Shown here: positions 59,277 through 64,000 of the stretch, in pieces
Layout: every line of letters begins with the position of its first letter
Position numbering within the stretch: the first letter of the stretch is position 1
Notes under the pieces: generated by a model
Told to the model about the DNA's origin: nothing
What the model saw: the letters and a program-made list of their open reading frames with translations, nothing else
Database searches by the model: none
Origin: Vibrio sp. SCSIO 43137
GTDB taxonomy: Bacteria; Pseudomonadota; Gammaproteobacteria; Enterobacterales; Vibrionaceae
Direction: 5' to 3'
Length of the DNA: 64,000 nt
Assembly (NCBI RefSeq): GCF_028201475.1
Contig: NZ_CP116383.1
Location: 2,604,001-2,668,000 of the forward strand
Made by a program: the position numbers and the translations under genes

Positions 59277-60388
59277 TGAGTCAGGTAAAAATTCCTGCCT
59301 GGGTAACCGTAGCACTATTACCAGCCATTAATGTATTAGTGGCATTTTTAGTCTCAGCCCTTCTATTTATCTATATTGATATCAACCCTGTCGACGCTGC
59401 TAAAGTGATGTGGACTGGTGCATTCGGTTACGCCGAAGGCTTCGGCTATACCCTTTACTATGCAACGGGCTTTGTCTTTACCGGCCTTGCTGTTGCCGTG
59501 GCATTCCATGCCGGGCTGTTCAACATTGGTGGTGAAGGTCAGGCGTATATTGGTGGCCTCGGGGTCGGATTGATCTGTCTGACGCTGGGCGAGTATGCCC
59601 CTTGGTATATCGTGTTCCCGTTTGCCATTCTGGCCGGTGGCCTGTTTGGTGCTGCGTGGGCATTTATTCCTGCCTACCTGCAGGCGAAGCGCGGTTCTCA
59701 TATCGTAATCACCACGATTATGTTTAACTTTATCGCCGCTTCTCTGATGGCCTATCTTCTGGTTGATATCCTGAAACCAGAAAACACCATGGCGACAGAG
59801 AGCCGGGTGTTTGCTGCCAGTAGCTGGCTGCCAAAGATGCACGAAATGGCGGGCGCTATTGGTATTGATGTAGCCGCAAGCCCTCTGAACCTGAGCTTTA
59901 TCTTCGCCCTGCTTTGCTGTGTGTTTGTCTGGCTGTTTATCTGGCACTCGCGCTGGGGCTATGAGATCCGCTCTGTTGGTTCTAACCCTTCAGCGGCAGG
60001 CTACGCTGGTATCAACTACGTTAAGATCGTTATCCTGACCATGCTGATTTCCGGTATGTTGGCAGGCTTCTTTGCCCTTAACGTACTTCAGGGTGAGCTA
60101 CACCAAATCAAACTTAACTTTGTAGAAGGCTTCGGTTTTACTGGTATTGCGGTTGCTCTTATGGGACGTAACCACCCAATCGGTGTTCTGCTGGCCAGTT
60201 TACTGTTCGGTTTCCTTTATCAGGGTGGTGCAGAGTTAAGCTTTGAGTACGGCGTAGACCGTAATATCGTGGTGGTACTTCAGGGGCTGGTTATCCTCTT
60301 CTCGGGAGCACTGGAGCATATGTTCCGCCCATCACTTGAGCGCACTTACATTAAGTTGTTCACTAAATCAGAAAAAGGAGCGGCTTAA
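59276..60388 (+). CDS. BMP-type ABC importer, permease 1
   Basis: A 370-residue membrane protein of the branched-chain/ribose/nucleoside permease family (BPD_transp_2), YufP-like. About eight to ten spans are seen. The block GLFNIGGEGQAYIGGLG and the C-terminal FGFTGIAVALMGRNHPIGVLLASLLFG are typical. The start overlaps the ATPase stop by one base and the next permease starts two bases after its stop. Confidence 0.92.
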   Translation: MSQVKIPAWVTVALLPAINVLVAFLVSALLFIYIDINPVDAAKVMWTGAFGYAEGFGYTLYYATGFVFTGLAVAVAFHAGLFNIGGEGQAYIGGLGVGLICLTLGEYAPWYIVFPFAILAGGLFGAAWAFIPAYLQAKRGSHIVITTIMFNFIAASLMAYLLVDILKPENTMATESRVFAASSWLPKMHEMAGAIGIDVAASPLNLSFIFALLCCVFVWLFIWHSRWGYEIRSVGSNPSAAGYAGINYVKIVILTMLISGMLAGFFALNVLQGELHQIKLNFVEGFGFTGIAVALMGRNHPIGVLLASLLFGFLYQGGAELSFEYGVDRNIVVVLQGLVILFSGALEHMFRPSLERTYIKLFTKSEKGAA

Positions 60389-60390
60389 TT

Positions 60391-61356
60391 ATGTTTGAGA
60401 CAATTATTCTGATGCTTGATGCAACCATCCGGGTTGCAACACCTCTGATTCTGGCCTCTCTGGCAGGTATGTTCAGTGAACGTTCCGGTGTGGTTAACAT
60501 TGCGCTGGAAGGTAAACTACTGGCCGCTGCATTTGCCGGGGCCGCGACTGCACATATGACAGGTTCGGCCTGGCTCGGACTTGGTGCCGGTGTGACTGTT
60601 TCTGTGCTGCTGGCTCTGCTTCACGGCTTCGCCTCGATTACCCACAGAGGTGATCAGGTAGTAAGTGGTATGGCAATCAATATTCTGGCTGCCGGCCTGA
60701 CCGTTACTCTGGGTCGTCACTGGTTCCATCAGGGCGGACAGACTCCGGCACTTTCCGGTGATGCCCGTTTTGCGCCAATTAACTTTCCGTTTGCTGAAGA
60801 CTTAGCCGATACCCCGGTTATCGGGCTGCTCTATTCTGAGCTGTTAAGTGGTCACTCCGCACTGGAATATTTAGTAGTGCTGATCGTTCCTCTGGCATGG
60901 TATGTACTGTTTAAAACCCGCTTTGGTCTGCGTCTGCGTGCGGTAGGTGAATCACCATCTGCGGTAGATACGGCTGGTATCTCGGTAGCCGGTATGCGTT
61001 ACGGCGCTATGGTTATCTGCGGAATCTTAGTCGGTATTGGTGGCGTTTACCTCTCGGTGGCACAGACGGCTCAGTTTATTCCTAATATGAGTGCCGGTAA
61101 GGGCTATATGGCTCTGGCGGCATTGATCTTCGGTAAATGGCGTCCGTTTACTGCTATGGGTGCTTGTCTGCTGTTCGGTTTCCTTGATGCACTGGCTATC
61201 CGTCTTCAGGGCGTTAGCATCGGTGACTTCCCGATTCCGGTTCAGGCTATCGAAGCAATCCCATACGTTCTGACCGTATTCCTGCTGGCAGGATTTATCG
61301 GTAAAGCTATCGCACCGAAAGCGATTGGTGTTCCATATACCAAGGAACGTGAATAA
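60391..61356 (+). CDS. BMP-type ABC importer, permease 2
   Basis: A 321-residue membrane protein of the same family, YufQ-like, pairing with permease 1. Typical features are PLILASLAGMFSERSGVVNIALEGKLL at the N-terminus and SAGKGYMALAALIFGKWRPF in the C-terminal half, with about eight spans. With the binding protein and double ATPase it forms a complete nucleoside importer, complementing NupC nearby. A terminator follows. Confidence 0.92.
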   Translation: MFETIILMLDATIRVATPLILASLAGMFSERSGVVNIALEGKLLAAAFAGAATAHMTGSAWLGLGAGVTVSVLLALLHGFASITHRGDQVVSGMAINILAAGLTVTLGRHWFHQGGQTPALSGDARFAPINFPFAEDLADTPVIGLLYSELLSGHSALEYLVVLIVPLAWYVLFKTRFGLRLRAVGESPSAVDTAGISVAGMRYGAMVICGILVGIGGVYLSVAQTAQFIPNMSAGKGYMALAALIFGKWRPFTAMGACLLFGFLDALAIRLQGVSIGDFPIPVQAIEAIPYVLTVFLLAGFIGKAIAPKAIGVPYTKERE

Positions 61357-61379
61357 GCTTAATTGAGCTTATATTTCTA

Positions 61380-61412
61380 AGGGCCGGAGTTTGATACTTC
61401 GGCCTTTTTATT
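61380..61412 (+). terminator. Rho-independent terminator after the BMP importer operon
   Basis: GGCCGGAG pairs with CTTCGGCC (one G-U) around a seven-base loop, followed by a T run. Confidence 0.88.
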
Positions 61413-61456
61413 TGTCTGCTGCTGATAAGTTTTGCCTGACAGGTTTTCTCCAGGGA

Positions 61457-61484
61457 CAAAAAAGCCCGCATTTAAGCGGGCTAA
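61457..61484 (-). terminator. Rho-independent terminator after prfC
   Basis: On the minus strand AGCCCGC pairs with GCGGGCT around a short loop, followed by six T residues, about 20 bases past the prfC stop. Confidence 0.92.
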
Positions 61485-61501
61485 TTCATTAAACAGTTTC
61501 G

Positions 61502-63091
61502 TTAGTGCTCTCTTGTCGCCCTGAACTGAATATCCGGGAAGCGTTCCTGAGCAAGATTCAGGTTCACCATGGTCGGAGCAACATAAGAGAGGTTATCACC
61601 ACCATCCAGAGCAAGGTTAGTCTGGTTCTTACGCTTAAACTCTTCCAGCTTCTTCTCATCATCGCATTCAACCCAGCGTGCCGTCGCTACGTTTACGCTC
61701 TCGTAGATAGCTTCAACGTTATACTCAGACTTAAGACGGGCAACGACCACATCAAACTGCAGCACACCAACGGCGCCAACAATTAAGTCATTGTTCTGTA
61801 ACGGACGGAATACCTGAACAGCCCCCTCTTCAGAAAGCTGTACCAGACCTTTCAGCAACTGCTTCTGCTTCAGTGGATCTCTTAGACGGATACGACGGAA
61901 CAGTTCAGGAGCAAAGTTAGGGATACCGGCAAACTTAAGTTGCTCACCCTGAGTAAAGGTATCACCAATCTGAATCGTACCGTGGTTGTGCAAACCAATA
62001 ATATCGCCCGCATAAGCGTTTTCCGCTCTTGAACGATCACCGGCCATAAAGGTCACCGCATCAGAGATAGCGACCTGCTTACCTAAACGAACATGGTTCA
62101 TCTTCATACCCTGCTTGTAGGTACCGGATACGATACGCATAAAGGCGATACGGTCACGGTGTTTCGGATCCATATTGGCCTGAATCTTAAATACAAAGCC
62201 GGAGAACTTCTCTTCCGTTGCTTCTACTTCACGCTCATTGGCCTGACGTGGCAGTGGTGCAGGAGCCCACTCAGTCAGACCAGACAGCATATGGTCAACA
62301 CCAAAGTTACCAAGTGCAGTACCGAAGAATACCGGAGTCAGTTCACCGGCAAGAAATAGCTCGCGATCAAATTCATGGGAAGCACCAATAACCAATTCCA
62401 GCTCTTCACGCAGTTGCTCAGCCAGCTCTTCACCTACAGCTTCATCCAGTTCAGGGTTATCCAGACCTTTAACGATTCTCTCTTCCTGAATGGTGTGGCC
62501 CTGACCTGTTGAGTAAAGAATGGTCTCATCACGATGGATGTGATAAACACCTTTGAACTCTTTACCACAACCGATTGGCCATGAAACCGGAGCACAAGCC
62601 ATATTCAGCTCGCTCTCCACTTCATCCAGCAACTCCATAGGATCACGGATATCACGGTCAAGTTTGTTCATAAAGGTAACGATAGGTGTATCACGAAGAC
62701 GAGTCACTTCCATCAGTTTACGCGTTCTGTCCTCTACACCTTTCGCTGCGTCGATTACCATCAGGCAGGAGTCAACCGCGGTAAGGGTACGGTAGGTATC
62801 TTCCGAGAAATCTTCGTGTCCCGGAGTATCCAGCAGGTTTACCAGACAGTCGTTATAAGGGAACTGCATCACGGATGTCGTTACCGAGATACCACGCTCT
62901 TTTTCCATTTCCATCCAGTCAGATTTTGCATGCTGACTCGATCCGCGACCTTTCACCGTACCAGCGGACTGAATCGCGCGTCCGAAAAGAAGAACCTTTT
63001 CAGTAATGGTTGTTTTACCCGCATCCGGGTGGGAAATTATCGCGAAGGTTCTGCGTTTAGAAACTTCACGTGTAAATGGGCTATTTGACAT
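61502..63091 (-). CDS. prfC: Peptide chain release factor 3
   Basis: A 529-residue GTPase that removes RF1 and RF2 from the ribosome after peptide release. G1 is SHPDAGKTT near residue 21, then [21 protein letters not shown] covers the switch I region, G3 is DTPGHEDFS and G4 [10 protein letters not shown]. The C-terminal block [15 protein letters not shown] and length identify RF3 rather than EF-G. It is a single-gene unit with a terminator shared in arrangement with the convergent importer operon. Confidence 0.96.
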   Translation of the reverse strand: MSNSPFTREVSKRRTFAIISHPDAGKTTITEKVLLFGRAIQSAGTVKGRGSSQHAKSDWMEMEKERGISVTTSVMQFPYNDCLVNLLDTPGHEDFSEDTYRTLTAVDSCLMVIDAAKGVEDRTRKLMEVTRLRDTPIVTFMNKLDRDIRDPMELLDEVESELNMACAPVSWPIGCGKEFKGVYHIHRDETILYSTGQGHTIQEERIVKGLDNPELDEAVGEELAEQLREELELVIGASHEFDRELFLAGELTPVFFGTALGNFGVDHMLSGLTEWAPAPLPRQANEREVEATEEKFSGFVFKIQANMDPKHRDRIAFMRIVSGTYKQGMKMNHVRLGKQVAISDAVTFMAGDRSRAENAYAGDIIGLHNHGTIQIGDTFTQGEQLKFAGIPNFAPELFRRIRLRDPLKQKQLLKGLVQLSEEGAVQVFRPLQNNDLIVGAVGVLQFDVVVARLKSEYNVEAIYESVNVATARWVECDDEKKLEEFKRKNQTNLALDGGDNLSYVAPTMVNLNLAQERFPDIQFRATREH

Positions 63092-63283
63092 TATCTACAA
63101 TCTTCAATGAGGTCTGGGTAATCTGCCGCTGGCAGACACTCAATTATCTGTTTAAAAAATTGGCGGGATTATATCAGTTATTGGCGGGTTTTACAGAGAA
63201 CAGAACAGATTCATGACGGGAAATTATTAAAGTAAAAACAAGAGGCGGCCTCCCTGCTGCCTCATGTCCCCCAATATTCAGGA

Positions 63284-64000
63284 TTACTTCAGTGCGATGC
63301 CTTTCTTATCAAACAGATGGCAACGGTTTAGTTCAAAACTAAAGGTCACTTTTTCACCACGTTTATGGGCAAACTGCTCGCCACACTGAATAATGACCGG
63401 CTGCGAACCACAGTTACCATAAACATACGAGGTTCCGCCAAGGCACTCAATCACATCGATATCCACGCTGATATTTTTGTCCCCTACACCTTTATCCATA
63501 AAGTGCTCAGGACGGATACCAAGAGATAAGCTGTCTCCCCCTTTAACATCACCGGTCAGAGGCAGGGTCACTAACTGGCCGTCCTCAAGTTCAACAGATG
63601 TGTGCTCACCTGCTGCTTCCTGTACTTTAACCGGCAGGAAGTTCATCTTTGGAGAACCAATAAAGCCGGCGACAAAGATATTATCCGGATGGTTATACAG
63701 CTCCAGCGGTGAACCCACCTGCTCAACATTACCGTCACGGAGAACCACAATCTTGTCGGCCATAGTCATGGCTTCAACCTGATCGTGAGTTACATAAATC
63801 ATGGTGTTGCCAAGATCTTCATGTAACTTAGAGATCTCAATACGCATCTGAACCCTAAGCTCAGCATCAAGGTTAGACAGAGGCTCGTCGAACAGAAATA
63901 CTTTCGGCTCACGAACGATGGTTCGCCCGATAGCAACACGCTGACGCTGCCCACCCGATAACTGCTTAGGTTTTCGATCCAGAAGCTCTTCCAGTTTCAG
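63284..64000 (-). CDS. Sugar ABC transporter ATP-binding protein (MalK/UgpC family, partial)
   Basis: Only the C-terminal 238 residues are inside the window; the frame runs on past base 64000. The visible part begins just before LSGGQRQRVAIGR, then Walker B VFLFDEP, D-loop and YVTHDQVEAM with the switch histidine, then the OB-fold domain (GFIGSPKMNF, LGIRPEHF) and LNRCHLFDKKGIALK. It is close in sequence to the galactoside importer ATPase earlier in the window but clearly a different gene. Its C-terminal domain is shorter than E. coli MalK appears to need for MalT control, so UgpC-type is equally likely. The partner permeases are outside the window. Confidence 0.88.
   Translation of the reverse strand: MKLEELLDRKPKQLSGGQRQRVAIGRTIVREPKVFLFDEPLSNLDAELRVQMRIEISKLHEDLGNTMIYVTHDQVEAMTMADKIVVLRDGNVEQVGSPLELYNHPDNIFVAGFIGSPKMNFLPVKVQEAAGEHTSVELEDGQLVTLPLTGDVKGGDSLSLGIRPEHFMDKGVGDKNISVDIDVIECLGGTSYVYGNCGSQPVIIQCGEQFAHKRGEKVTFSFELNRCHLFDKKGIALK

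Noticed and set aside
63239..63263. GC-rich inverted repeat after the partial sugar ATPase gene
   Set aside because: GAGGC/GCCTC pairing is short and the T tract is interrupted; too weak to call a terminator.

Overview
The window reads as chromosomal DNA from a Vibrio or close relative. The run acyl-CoA synthetase, second EF-G, radA, double-PilZ protein, serB, smp, deoD-deoB-deoA-deoC, nupC has the gene order I remember from the large chromosome of Vibrio cholerae. FMN-riboswitch-controlled ribB, yebG with a LexA box and a 343-residue-type DapD also fit. No rRNA, tRNA, insertion sequence, prophage or CRISPR array was seen.

Layout. 1-7541 holds the 5' part of ribB and its riboswitch, yebG, a MarC-family membrane protein, dapD, a cdaR/glycerate-kinase pair, and galR overlapping a cysteine-motif protein. 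7600-22353 is a galactoside island: galE-galT-galK-galM, lacZ, a GH36 alpha-galactosidase, and a binding-protein-dependent sugar importer whose ATPase is transcribed divergently. Near-identical GalR-type operators sit before galR, galE and the importer, so the regulon can be read from the sequence. The importer would bring in alpha- and beta-galactosides, the two galactosidases release galactose, and the Leloir enzymes convert it to UDP-sugars and glucose-1-phosphate. 22657-23811 is a GAF-HD-GYP cyclic-di-GMP phosphodiesterase.

24141-38295 is a Tad (type IVc) pilus locus. It has two Flp pilins, one of only 52 residues, then the prepilin peptidase, an extra AAA+ ATPase, CpaB/RcpC, secretin, a small lipoprotein, TadG-, TadE- and TadF-like pseudopilins, TadZ, TadA, TadB, TadC and TadD. 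An AraC-family regulator is divergent from the short pilin. Both pilin promoters carry direct repeats of TYCTAR at the same spacing and nearly the same distance from the start codon. This regulator, repeats and two-pilin arrangement is the most interesting feature found.

38456-55037 is housekeeping and nucleoside catabolism. 55241-61356 holds TatD, a small DUF5363 protein and a BMP-type nucleoside importer (binding protein, double ATPase, two permeases). The window ends with prfC and the 3' part of another sugar-importer ATPase. Two cyclic-di-GMP proteins flank the Tad locus at some distance; a functional link is only inference.
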